Part shown: positions 16,701 to 27,100 of the stretch, in pieces
Layout of the letters: the number at the start of each line of letters is the position of its first letter
Position numbering within the stretch: the first letter of the stretch is position 1
Virus record (IMG/VR): IMGVR_UViG_3300020454_000010
Span: 1-64,000 of that record
Strand: one strand, 5' to 3'
DNA length: 64,000 nt
Source of the DNA: a virus
Position numbers and translations under genes: made by a program
The notes under the pieces: generated by a model
Databases searched by the model: none
What the model saw: only the letters and a program-made list of their open reading frames with translations
Told to the model about the DNA's origin: nothing

Positions 16701-16979
16701 TTAAAAGTTAGGAATACCAAATCCAACAGGACCGCCAGCAGCAGCATTCTCACCAACAGGTAGTGGTGATTGTGATGCTTGTGGTAGAGATGGCATCAAG
16801 TCATTTGATCCCAAACCTGGAATACTTGCTCCCAGAGATCCAGTAACAGCTTCCATAACTTGTGATTTAACTCCATCAACAATTGAATCTCTGTTGACAT
16901 ATACATATACCCCACTGCCAACAACGGCAAGAGATACAACGCTAGACGCAACAGCAAGTACATTAATAATTTTTTGCAT
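16701..16979 (-). CDS. Small membrane-anchored protein
   Basis: This is a 92-residue protein with one N-terminal hydrophobic segment (residues 4-27, IINVLAVASSVVSLAVVGSG) and a Gly/Pro/Ala/Ser-rich remainder. It follows the holin-like gene by one base, so the two may act together, for example in lysis or as a spanin- or regulator-like partner. That is inference. There is no lipobox Cys. No family is recognised. Confidence 0.6.
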   Translation of the reverse strand: MQKIINVLAVASSVVSLAVVGSGVYVYVNRDSIVDGVKSQVMEAVTGSLGASIPGLGSNDLMPSLPQASQSPLPVGENAAAGGPVGFGIPNF

Positions 16980-16981
16980 GA

Positions 16982-17380
16982 CTACATTTTGTAAGTTTCA
17001 GATTTTTTAGGTGACTCAGCAATTATTTTTAGTGGTGCTTGTTCTATCACAATTGTTTGTGTAGGACCACCATTTTTACCTGCACCACCATTACCATTCA
17101 TCTTCATCGTTCCATCACCTTTCTTAGATGCAGTTTGAATTCCGAAGCTAGCTAAAACTCCTGTAAAAACTGAAGCTATAAAAGTTGGATCTATTTTCTG
17201 TTGAGGAACACCTGGAATGGCAACATAATTTAAAGTTAATATTCCTCCAGACCAAACCAACACCCCAAGACGAACAAATGTACTAATGATAGCAGCTTGC
17301 TCATCTTCATCGGGTAAGATTTTGTCTTTTAATTTTCCGAGAACACCTTTTGGTTTGTCCTCTTTAACTTCTTCAGACAT
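16982..17380 (-). CDS. Putative holin-like membrane protein
   Basis: This is a 132-residue protein with a charged N-terminus, two hydrophobic segments (about 29-51 and 64-83, joined by a turn with PGVPQQK) and a Gly/Lys-rich, soluble C-terminal tail. Two closely spaced membrane spans plus a basic tail are typical of small holins, and similar proteins occur between packaging genes in other cyanophages. No endolysin is seen nearby, so lysis function is inference. A late-promoter match and a TATAAT box lie upstream. Confidence 0.55.
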   Translation of the reverse strand: MSEEVKEDKPKGVLGKLKDKILPDEDEQAAIISTFVRLGVLVWSGGILTLNYVAIPGVPQQKIDPTFIASVFTGVLASFGIQTASKKGDGTMKMNGNGGAGKNGGPTQTIVIEQAPLKIIAESPKKSETYKM

Positions 17381-17401
17381 TGTTTCTATTATAACACACC
17401 C

Positions 17402-17821
17402 CTATTTATCACCCATTAATCCTTGCTTGATGAGTTTCTGCAACTCTGCAGTGCTGCCAGTGAAAATAGCGTTATTAGTAACATTATTTGTAGTTTTATT
17501 TTTAGTCTCGTCAATTTCTTTTACCTTTTTTTGAAGATCCATCAGTTTATCTGCAATATCTGCAGTAGACTTTAATACCTGACCTGCTACTTCATATGCT
17601 CTTGGTGAACCAGAACTATCAGCAACATCCATTACACCATTCAATACCTCTTGACCCTTTTCGATCAAAGTATATAACTGTGCTCTAGAGTATTGATAGT
17701 CTTTATCTATCTCTACACCATGATCTTTTTTCTCAGGTAGACTTTTATGTCTATTAAATTTTTGCACATACTCATGATCATCAGATGTAGTATTTAATGC
17801 ATCATCTATTTCTTTAGTCAT
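17402..17821 (-). CDS. 16: Small terminase subunit gp16
   Basis: This is the DNA-recognition subunit of the packaging terminase. It has 139 residues (T4 gp16, 164). The central helical region, with RAQLYTLIEKGQE, SPRAYEVAGQ and DIADKLMDLQKKVKEI, is the conserved coiled-coil core of T4 gp16. The C-terminal part (FTGSTAELQKLI) is also typical. It starts at a TAATG shared with gp15, as in the T4 order 15-16, but is separated from gp17 by an accessory block. Confidence 0.9.
   Translation of the reverse strand: MTKEIDDALNTTSDDHEYVQKFNRHKSLPEKKDHGVEIDKDYQYSRAQLYTLIEKGQEVLNGVMDVADSSGSPRAYEVAGQVLKSTADIADKLMDLQKKVKEIDETKNKTTNNVTNNAIFTGSTAELQKLIKQGLMGDK
17403..17410 (-). promoter_or_regulatory. Late promoter match (GATAAATA) before the holin-like gene
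   Basis: GATAAATA overlaps the gp16 stop on the minus strand. A TATAAT hexamer follows at about 17,385-17,390, so this short gap may carry both a late box and a sigma-70-like -10. Confidence 0.45.
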
Positions 17822-18627
17822 TAGACATCCTCCTGTCTAGTAGGACTGTACTTTTTAGAATCACCATACATTGTAGTGGTTTCACTGAATCCAAAGTCAT
17901 CCTCAGGTCCAGCACTAATAGGATCAGGAGTCACTGCATACCTCATCTCACGCTTAGCTGTTCTAGTATTAGTATCAGCATAGTAGTCAACCTGTGCCTT
18001 CTTAATAAGACCATCTGTGCTCTCAGCAACAGGACCAAAGAGGTAAGTTTTAGCAGTAAAATTAAAAGTGTACATTAACACTCGTCTAGTTGTAAAGTCT
18101 CCCTCATACTCATCACTAAATGATATATTTTCAAGTACGACAGGTATATCTCTTTTTTCTCCAATAGAATCTACAAGATCAATTGTAATATTGTACGCTG
18201 GTTGGAAGAATGGAAGTATCTGTTCTACGATCTGTAACGCATCATCATTCAATTTTGTCATAACATTGAGTTCAAACCCAACATTATATGGAACTGGTAA
18301 ATAAACTTTCTTTGTTTTTGTACTATCTGTTTTATCTACTGCTTTAAAAGTTCTGGTAATACTACCTTTTCTACTAGGATCATAATTCATAGAAGACATT
18401 TCAAATGACATTCTAGGCAATGTAATAGCAGTTGCCTTTGTCAATTCTTCTTGCTGTTCAAGTTTTGCTAAAAACTTTTGCTTAGGACCATATATTAATG
18501 GAACCTTAGTTTCACTAATAGTTGCCCCACTCCTGTCATCATGGCGAACATTGATATCATTAAAAAGTGTACCAAATGAAATAACAGTCTTTCGTAAAAT
18601 TTCGTGGTAAAAATAAGTACCTAACAT
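17821..18627 (-). CDS. 15: Tail sheath terminator gp15
   Basis: This protein caps and stabilises the top of the tail sheath and tube and joins tail to head. It has 268 residues (T4 gp15, 272). The N-terminus (MLGTYFYHEILRKTVISFGTLFNDI) and the block VPYNVGFELNVMTKLNDDALQIVEQILPFF are diagnostic. It overlaps gp14 and gp16 by one base each, forming a tightly coupled neck-terminase unit. Confidence 0.95.
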   Translation of the reverse strand: MLGTYFYHEILRKTVISFGTLFNDINVRHDDRSGATISETKVPLIYGPKQKFLAKLEQQEELTKATAITLPRMSFEMSSMNYDPSRKGSITRTFKAVDKTDSTKTKKVYLPVPYNVGFELNVMTKLNDDALQIVEQILPFFQPAYNITIDLVDSIGEKRDIPVVLENISFSDEYEGDFTTRRVLMYTFNFTAKTYLFGPVAESTDGLIKKAQVDYYADTNTRTAKREMRYAVTPDPISAGPEDDFGFSETTTMYGDSKKYSPTRQEDV

Positions 18628-20285
18628 TATACATCTCCAAAGGGATTTTTCTCAGTAAAGTCGAGAAGTTCGTCTGCTGCTGCTTCAAACTCATCATTCA
18701 TAAAGAATTCATCTCCTGAAGCTTGAGTACTCAAGTCATCAGAATAAGAGAACACTTGATATCTAGCAGATGATGCAGTTCCAGTAATATACTCACCAGA
18801 CCTGAAATCACCTGTATTTATCGAAACTTCTAATTTTCTATTAACAGAGTCCCAACTCTTAACATATGCTTCAGTACCAGAATCAGATCCAACTACCCTC
18901 TCATTAAGATGATATGTTCCTATACCTGTACTCAAAGGAGCAGAGATTGAAATAGTAGGAGTGTTCTCATAACCAGAACCTGCATCTGTTAGATATATTC
19001 TAAACATGCTGGAACCAGATAGAGTTGCAACAGCAGTTGCTTGTATCTGACCTGCCTTAGCACCAACCATAGCACCAGTACCAATAAAGGTTGTATTAAC
19101 AGTGCCAGTACCTCCTATAGAAGTACCAATACCAATACTATTAGTACCAATAGAAGTTACAATTCCTCCACCAGAAAGTGTTACAGCACCAAGTGACTTG
19201 AAGTTAATAGTATGACCAATAGCAATATTTGCCATAGTATTAATTCCACTGATCTGCATTGTTCCAGCAGTAGCAACACCAGTAAACTCATATTGCTTAT
19301 CAACAAACTGAGGATGTTGAATAGTAATTAGAGGAGGAGTAACATAGTTAACACCTGGTTGAGTAATTCTAATAGATGAAATACCACTATTAGTTAATGT
19401 CGAAGTTGCAGCAGCACCGACACCTGGCGTACCAAATCCAATGATAGGTGGTTCAACATAAGCAAAACCAGGATTAGTTAGTGCAACGAAATCAATAGCA
19501 TTTAGATTACCTTTACTTGTAGTAATAGCAACACATTGACCCAATGATGTAGATACACCAGCAGGAGATGTCTGAACAATAACTGAAGGTGGTGTGGTAT
19601 ACCCAGAACCATCATCATTCAATGTAATCTTCTGTATTGAACCGTTTAGTGCAAAGGTATCAACAGATGCCTTAGCAGTCGATCCTATACCAGCAAGACT
19701 TACTGTAGTAATATATCCTTCTTCGCTTAGTCTGGTATCTATAGCAGCAACATTCGTATCGATAATTTCGTCTTGTAACTGGAAGAGTTCACATTGAAGT
19801 TCGTATGTATAGTTTTTACCTAACTGGAAAAAAGGACTCTCATGTTCTACCTGTTTAATTTCAAATAGTCTCTCTCCTAATGGGAAAAATATAAGATCTC
19901 CTTCTTTGGGTCTAGTACCAAAATCTATATCACCGTCTAATGCACCTTGCAAGTTAGTAGAGTTAAATTGAAAAGGAGCAATAAAATCCTCAAATCTTTC
20001 TCTTGATATTGTTAAAGTAATTTCATTCTGTAAATTTATACCAAACTTAGTCATTACATCACTACCCTTAGCATAACCCTCATAGTTGTTTAGGTATGCT
20101 TCGATAATATAATTATCGTTGAATTTTGATGATTGAACTTCACCTAAAATATCATCAGTAACTATTTGTTTCCTAGGAATGTAGTAGCAATCTAAACCAA
20201 ACATTCCAATCTGTTCATCAACAAGCTGCTGAACTAATCGCTGCTCATCAGGTGAACCATGTTGGAAAAAAGGATTTAATGGCAT
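18627..20285 (-). CDS. 14: Neck protein gp14 with a large beta-repeat insertion
   Basis: This neck protein joins the portal to the tail. The N-terminal part (PLNPFFQHGSPDEQRLVQQLVDEQIGMFGL) and the C-terminal FEAAADELLDFTEKNPFGD are typical of cyanophage gp14. At 552 residues it is about twice T4 gp14 (256). The excess is a central region with four G-x-x-Y-x-x-P-P-type units: GSGYTTPPSVIV, GFAYVEPPIIGF, GVNYVTPPLITI and GSGYENTPTISI. Related units occur in gp8 and the two largest baseplate proteins. The insertion may form a decoration domain at the neck. Confidence 0.92.
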   Translation of the reverse strand: MPLNPFFQHGSPDEQRLVQQLVDEQIGMFGLDCYYIPRKQIVTDDILGEVQSSKFNDNYIIEAYLNNYEGYAKGSDVMTKFGINLQNEITLTISRERFEDFIAPFQFNSTNLQGALDGDIDFGTRPKEGDLIFFPLGERLFEIKQVEHESPFFQLGKNYTYELQCELFQLQDEIIDTNVAAIDTRLSEEGYITTVSLAGIGSTAKASVDTFALNGSIQKITLNDDGSGYTTPPSVIVQTSPAGVSTSLGQCVAITTSKGNLNAIDFVALTNPGFAYVEPPIIGFGTPGVGAAATSTLTNSGISSIRITQPGVNYVTPPLITIQHPQFVDKQYEFTGVATAGTMQISGINTMANIAIGHTINFKSLGAVTLSGGGIVTSIGTNSIGIGTSIGGTGTVNTTFIGTGAMVGAKAGQIQATAVATLSGSSMFRIYLTDAGSGYENTPTISISAPLSTGIGTYHLNERVVGSDSGTEAYVKSWDSVNRKLEVSINTGDFRSGEYITGTASSARYQVFSYSDDLSTQASGDEFFMNDEFEAAADELLDFTEKNPFGDV

Positions 20286-21106
20286 TAGCCTATCATATCA
20301 AGAACTGGCATTTCATATGTATCTTGCATCTTCTCTTCTATTTCTCTTATCTCAAAATCAGCATCTTCGTATAATTGTCTACCATTAAGTTCTACACCAC
20401 CTGGCAATTTAACACCTTGGAACTTTATAAGATTTTGTCCCCATTGTTTTTTTGTTTTTGCTGTTAGATATTTTTTCAGGAAATGATCATTATAAACTGA
20501 ACTGTAATTTGCTGGATCCATTATTCTATAACACTCTATTAGAATGTATGTATTTTCTGTTATGGATGCCCAATCACAATCTATGTATAATCTATTATTT
20601 CTTTTATTATATCTTATTTGTGGAGTTGTTGTTAGAAGGAAATTAATATCTTCAAGATATGTTTTAGTCATTGAATAATTTAGAAGACCATTATATCCTA
20701 AATTGAATGCAATATCATTAAGGAACAATTGGTATTTAATATTGTACATACCACTACTAATAGCATTATTATCAAATTGATGAATTCTTTCTATACCAAT
20801 AACAGAGTCAGGTACAGTTATAAAATTAGAATTCTCTTCAAATGCATCAGTTCCTTGAGTTGTAGTTGTAATACCCACATCAAAACCACCACCTCTTGCT
20901 CTACCAGATCGTATATCTTCAGTGGTAATTTTATACTTAAGTAATACCTTTTCAACTCCATCAAAATGTCTTTCATAAAACAATTGTAATGAATCATCTA
21001 ATAAATCATCAAACTGTTCATCGGCAACATTGATCTCCAATATAGGAGCACCTAATTGCCTAAAAACATAATCTTGTAATGTTAGTCTACTATTTGGTTT
21101 TGCCAT
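20285..21106 (-). CDS. 13: Neck protein gp13
   Basis: This is a head-completion (neck) protein that binds the portal after packaging. It has 273 residues (T4 gp13, 309). The N-terminus (SRLTLQDYVFRQLGAPILEINVADEQ) and the block DDSLQLFYERHFDGVEK are characteristic. The C-terminus (DADFEIREIEEKMQD) is acidic and helical. It is coupled to the fibre gene and gp14 by one-base overlaps. Confidence 0.95.
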   Translation of the reverse strand: MAKPNSRLTLQDYVFRQLGAPILEINVADEQFDDLLDDSLQLFYERHFDGVEKVLLKYKITTEDIRSGRARGGGFDVGITTTTQGTDAFEENSNFITVPDSVIGIERIHQFDNNAISSGMYNIKYQLFLNDIAFNLGYNGLLNYSMTKTYLEDINFLLTTTPQIRYNKRNNRLYIDCDWASITENTYILIECYRIMDPANYSSVYNDHFLKKYLTAKTKKQWGQNLIKFQGVKLPGGVELNGRQLYEDADFEIREIEEKMQDTYEMPVLDMIG

Positions 21107-24100
21107 TAGAAGAATCCTCCATCGATAGAGTCAGACCATGTTGGAACTCCAGCAGCGTTCGTGGTCATAACATAGTTAGAAGTAGTTAGGAATCCAACTG
21201 TACTTGCTGTACTTACTAATCTACCATCTGCTTCAAAGTAACCCATACCATTAGGACCACTGTATCCAATACCAGTGCTTCCTCCTTGATCTGAGCGATA
21301 GTATAAACCGTTCTTAAATGTAGCGTAACCAACAACATTAAAGTTATCTTGGATTGTTACTTGACCTGATGCAGAATCAAGAACAAGTTCTCCACTATTA
21401 GTTTCAATCTTAGTACTAGAACTACCTGCACCAATCTTGATATCAGATATAGTAGCAACTCCACTAATGACAGTTAAGTTGAGTGTACTGATACCAGTTA
21501 CATTTAAGTTTCTACCTTGAACTTCATCATAGTAAACATCACCAATTACATTCAAGTTACCAGCAACAAATACATCTTGCTGGAAGGTTGCTATACCAAC
21601 AAAGGTAGAGAAACCAGCAAAGGTCATCTCAGTAGCAATACCAGTTTGAATCCTAGCGTTAGTAATAGCAAAGTTAGTTGCTAAACCAGCATTAATCTTA
21701 GCGTCAAGTACATCTAGATTAGTAACATCAATTGTTGTAATTGTTGCTGCAGTACCTGTAAGAGATGTTACAACACCTACATCAATAAATGCGTTAGTTG
21801 TAATAGCAACTCTAGTCTTAAGAGTATCACTAACATACACGCCATAGTCTGTAGTTTCTAAGCGTTTTGTATTATCGTGGAAGAGCTCTACTCTAGAATC
21901 TGTTATAAAGTTGGCAAGATTCTCTCCATTTGTTTTTTGAAGAGAGATATAGTTATCAGATTGAATAATGAACTGTCCAGTTCCATCATCTCTGATGTAA
22001 CTATTATCACCCGTATGGTAGATTTTTAAATCTTGTCCATGACCAAATGTAAGATTAGCAGAGTCAGCAAAGTGACCATCAGTTGCAAATCCAACTGTAC
22101 CAGCAACACCTATGACAATATCGTCAACAAATGTAGATACACCTGTGACATTTAGGTTTGATGATATGTCTACATCTGCATTGATATCAAGATCGCCACC
22201 GTATGTTGAAACACCAGTTATATTAACACGCTCAAATTGAGCAGTATCTAAAACATCAAGTCTATCTCTAGGTGATGCAGTTCCGATACCCAACTTCTGA
22301 TTGGCATCAAGACGCATACCTTCAACATTATCAGTGTTAAATCTGATAGTGCCATCACTACCAGAATCATCTAGAGCAATAGAGGTGTCATTTTTCTGGA
22401 ACGCATCTAACTGAATAACTGTAGCAGTTAAGATACCTAAGATGTTTACATCACCAGTGATGTTAATATCACCAGCACCAGCAGGATCAATATTAATATC
22501 TCCTGAAGTCGATTCAATACTGTTACCAGCAATTTGGATATTACCAAATGTACCACTGTTAGGAGTAATCGTACTGTTGTTACTACCATCAGTTATTACT
22601 AGTGAAGATAGTGCTTGTAGACTTGTTACTTGTTGTGAGAATGATACTGTACCATTTTCTTGATCAACGAAGAACGCTTCACCAACTCTGAAGTCTCCTC
22701 TTTGGTCAATACTTACATAAGATACATCACCGTTATTAACTTCAGTAACTTCGTTCGCTTGTATCGCTAAGTTAGGATCGTTTGTAATATCTGCACCAGC
22801 ACCAACTTGGTTGAAGTTGAGTGCAAACATTCTTAACGAAACACCTTCACCATCAGCGATAACACCCTTTTGACCATACTCAACAGCACAACCAACTGAA
22901 CGCATGTCAGCACCGAACTGACTATAATCAGCAAGGATAACCTTTGTTGCAGTTCCAATTCCACCACCTGCTTGAGTGATGCGAATATCTTGATTGCGAA
23001 CTATGTTATCAGTAGTTGTACTGATACCATTAGCACCGTTAAAGTTAAGTAGTAATCTAGTATCCTTATCACCTGTTAACTCAGCAGTAGGAGCAGTGAA
23101 GTTTGCTGTGTACTTAGCAACACCATACTCTACTCTGAAATCATCAATCCAACCTGTTACATTATTGCTTGCTCCATCAAAATCAGCACCAATTACAAGA
23201 CCTTTAGATGCACCATAATCTGTAGTGTCTGAAGTCTTGATACCTCTTTGTGTACCATCAACAAATAGTCTTGTGTTTGTACCACCTCTTGCAATTGCAT
23301 AGTGCTTCCAAACTCCAGTAGCAATACCAGCACCAGATCCAGTGATAGCAGTAGTTGTACCAACTCTTAGGTCAACTTCACCAGCAGCACGATATGCAAG
23401 ACTTAGACCGTTAGTATCAGATCCATTATCTCTTAAGTCAAAGAGAGTTGCACTAGAGAGTCCAGTTGTATTTGAGTATGCCCAGAATTCAACTGTGAAG
23501 TCTGTGTTAGTTCCAAATCCAAGATCTCCACTAGAAGGAACACTAATAGAATCATTAGTACCATCTAACTTAAGTGATGCAGTACCAAACTTCTTAACAG
23601 ATGTGTCTAGTTGAGCACCATCATTAAATGTTACTGTCTTAGCGGTTCTAGCGTTAAGAACTTCAAATCCAGTTTGTTTGCCAGTTACCTCTAGGTATGT
23701 GCCATCATAGTTAGCAACAACTGCAGTACCTAAACCAGTAGTTCCATCAGTATCAAATAGAGTAACAGTGTTACCAACACCAACTGTGGTAATACCAGTT
23801 AATCTTAATCTAGTCTTACCTGCAGAGTGAATACCAAGAGATCCAGATACACCTTTGATCGCTTCAGATGCAAAGTATGTAAATGCATTCAAGTACTCTG
23901 AACGAGCACCGTTGGTTATTACAACACCCTGACTGTTTGGTACGATAAATGTAACCTCATTGAAGAGCATCGCTGCCTCAATGGATCCTGCTGCCATTTC
24001 AGAACCATCTATGTATGCACCAGCACCAGCAATATATGATGATGGATTAGAATCAGCAGAATTATATCCATATGGATCAGTAGCAGTTACATTGCTACCT

Positions 24101-27100
24101 TTATTGAATACAGTTACACGCTGTACATAAGGTGATCTAGCAGTAACAGCAATACCAGGAGCAAACTTGAAAGCAAAACCTTCATTTGCTGATGTATTGA
24201 AGTACATCTCAGCAATAGTTAAGTCTTCAACAACTGATCTGTCATTCAATAAGAATCCATCTTTCTGCTTAGTAGCAGTAGTTGGTTTAATTTTTGTCGC
24301 TCTAAGACCACTACCTTTAACAGTCAATCCAGCAGGAACTGTTAGTGGGAATACTTCTTCATATACACCACCACCAATGGTTAGAACTTCATTCTCTCCT
24401 ATAATGTTTGGTGACTTACCAACATTAAGACTAAATGATGTACTGTTTATTACAGTAACAGCAGTTGTTACACCTGCAATAGGATCAGTTGCTCTTGGAT
24501 AAGTATGGTTAGATCCATTATTATCTTTTGAACATGTGAATGTTAATGAATTATTATCAAGAGTGATAGTATCAGCAGTTGACAATCCATGAGCAGATCC
24601 AAATGATAATGTTAATTTACCTGTACCTTGTTCGTATACAGCACCGTTAGGCGTTTTTTCGTTTCCAGACTCAGCACCACTTTGTACATTGACAGCATTA
24701 CTTGCTGCAGATACAAATGTATGATCGTAAATATTACTTATTCTTGACAGTGCATAAGCAACTGTTTTAAATGGTCTATCGTCAGTGCGTCCACGAGAAG
24801 GTGCATTGTCATCAACACCATGTTTATCAACAAACCATACATCTGTTGCTGCATTGATAGTAGCAATACCAATCTGTGCAGGTTCACGCCATGTTATTGT
24901 TCCAGCATCATCAGTACTTAAAATATGCTGAGTATTGATACCAACGACTCCAGTAGAGTCATATAGAGAAGTTATATAACCAGCATTGATCTTAGCAGTT
25001 AATGCATCAAGGTCAGAAACATCAATTGTAGTTATAGATGCAGCAGTACCAACGATGTCTGTGATAATACCAGAGGTAATCTTGACATCCTTAAGATCTG
25101 CAGTCTCAGTATCAAAGGTTGTGATAGTGGCATAAGTACCAACTATTGATGTTATAACACCAGCAGTGATCTTAGCATTAACAATATCTCCTTCTTGTAC
25201 ATCGAGAGTTGTAATAGTTGCTGCAGTACCGACAACATCAGTAACAGCGATTCCAGTAAAACTTAAGTTATCAGCACTAAGAGTTGTTATATGTGCTGTT
25301 GTGATAGTTGCGTAAGTACCAACCAATGATGTTACAACACCAGCAGTGATCTTAGCATTTACTATATCTCCTTCAGTCGCATCAATCGTTGTGATTGTAG
25401 CAGCAGTACCAACAATGTCAGTAATGATACCTGAAGTAATCTTAACATCTTTAAGATCTGCAGTCTCAGTATCAAAGGTCGTAATGGTAGCATATGTACC
25501 AACCAATGATGTAATGATACCAGTTGTAACCTTAACATCGTTAAGATCAGCAGTCTCAGTATCAAATACTGTTATAGTTGCATAAGTACCAACTTGAGAT
25601 GTAATGATACCAGCAGTAATCTTAGCATCTAAAATATCAGCAGCATCTAAATGTGCTGTACCATCAATGTAAATATCTTTCCATTCTCTATCTGTAGTAC
25701 CTAGATCGTGAGTGTCATCAGCAGCAGGATTGAATTTTTGGTTAACAGTCCAAGCACCTCTTGTTAGATCCCACTCAATAGTTTTATCAGTAGTACCTTT
25801 TAAAGTAATACCACCACCAGAAGCGGAAGCATCTGAGGCAGATCCAGAAGTGGTTACACCAAGTTCAATGTTCTTATCATTGACCTGCATGATAGCACTT
25901 TGCAGGTATGATGTTGTTCCTTCAACATCAAGATTACCCTTTATTAAAGTGTTACCAGTAACAGTTAGTGCTCCACCAACTCTTGCATCTCTTGTAACAT
26001 CTAAGTCAGTGATAGTAGAATATGTACTGACTAAAGAAGTAACAACTCCAGCAGTGATCTTGCCGTAAACGGCATCCATGTAATCAAAGTCTGCTTGAGT
26101 ATAAGTAACACCAAAACCAGATAGAGATGTAACAACACCAACCGTGATATATGCGTTAGTTGTTAGACCAACTTCATTACGGAAATAAGTTGCATCAAAG
26201 TCAGTTGCTAAACCAGCAACAATTTTTGCTTGCTCAATATCTGCGTTGATAAAATCAACATTAGTAATAGTAGCAGCAGTACCAACTGTATCAGTTACAG
26301 CAAGTCCAGTTATATTAGTTTGCTTCGCATCTAGGGTCTCAATATCAACCACACTGATAGTTGAATAAGTACCAACATAAGATGTTACAACACCTACATC
26401 AATATAAGCATTTGTTATAATACCAACTTGATTGACTAAGTTAGTTACCGCTAAATCAGTAGCAAGACCAACTGTAATTTTAATATCTTCTACATCTACA
26501 TCAACAAAATCAGCTCTGGTAATTGTTGCTGCAGTACCAGTTTGATCTGTAATAATACCAGTTTGAATCTTGGCATATGTGATTGCTAGATCAGTTGCTA
26601 AACCAGCAGTGATCTTGATATCCTCAATACCAATATCATTAACATCTAATTGAGGTATAGTAGCAACACCAGTGATGTTGACATCACCATCTACATCGAG
26701 CAACGCTGTAGGAGTTGTGGTTCCAATACCAACCCAACCGTCACTATTACCTGAAACCCACTTAACATCACCTGAACCAATTATTAACTGATCATCTTGC
26801 TCTGGATATCTAACATCTTGTCCTTTACCAATGATAACATTGTTATTACCAGTGTTATTAGCACCAGCAGAATTACCAATGGCAACATTATCACTACCCA
26901 TTACATTGTAAAGGGCAAATGCACCAATAGCAATATTATTACTTTGGTTGGTTGATATACCAGCACCCCATAGTGCTTGTCTACCTATACCAATGTTCTG
27001 ATCGTGATCTTCCTTACCACTATTTGTTGTGATACCAGCTCTTACTACTAAGAATCCATAGGTATCAGTTAATCCAATACTACCAGTTGATAGGTAGATA

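Noticed and set aside
18817-18824. Late-promoter-like GATAAATA inside gp14, and similar boxes inside other large genes (for example near 36,690)
   Set aside because: They lie within long genes and not before a gene start. In AT-rich DNA such matches are expected by chance.
25346-25585. Open frames on the plus strand across the fibre repeats and elsewhere in the structural genes
   Set aside because: They mirror repeats and codon bias of the minus-strand genes, lack ribosome sites and show no recognisable proteins.
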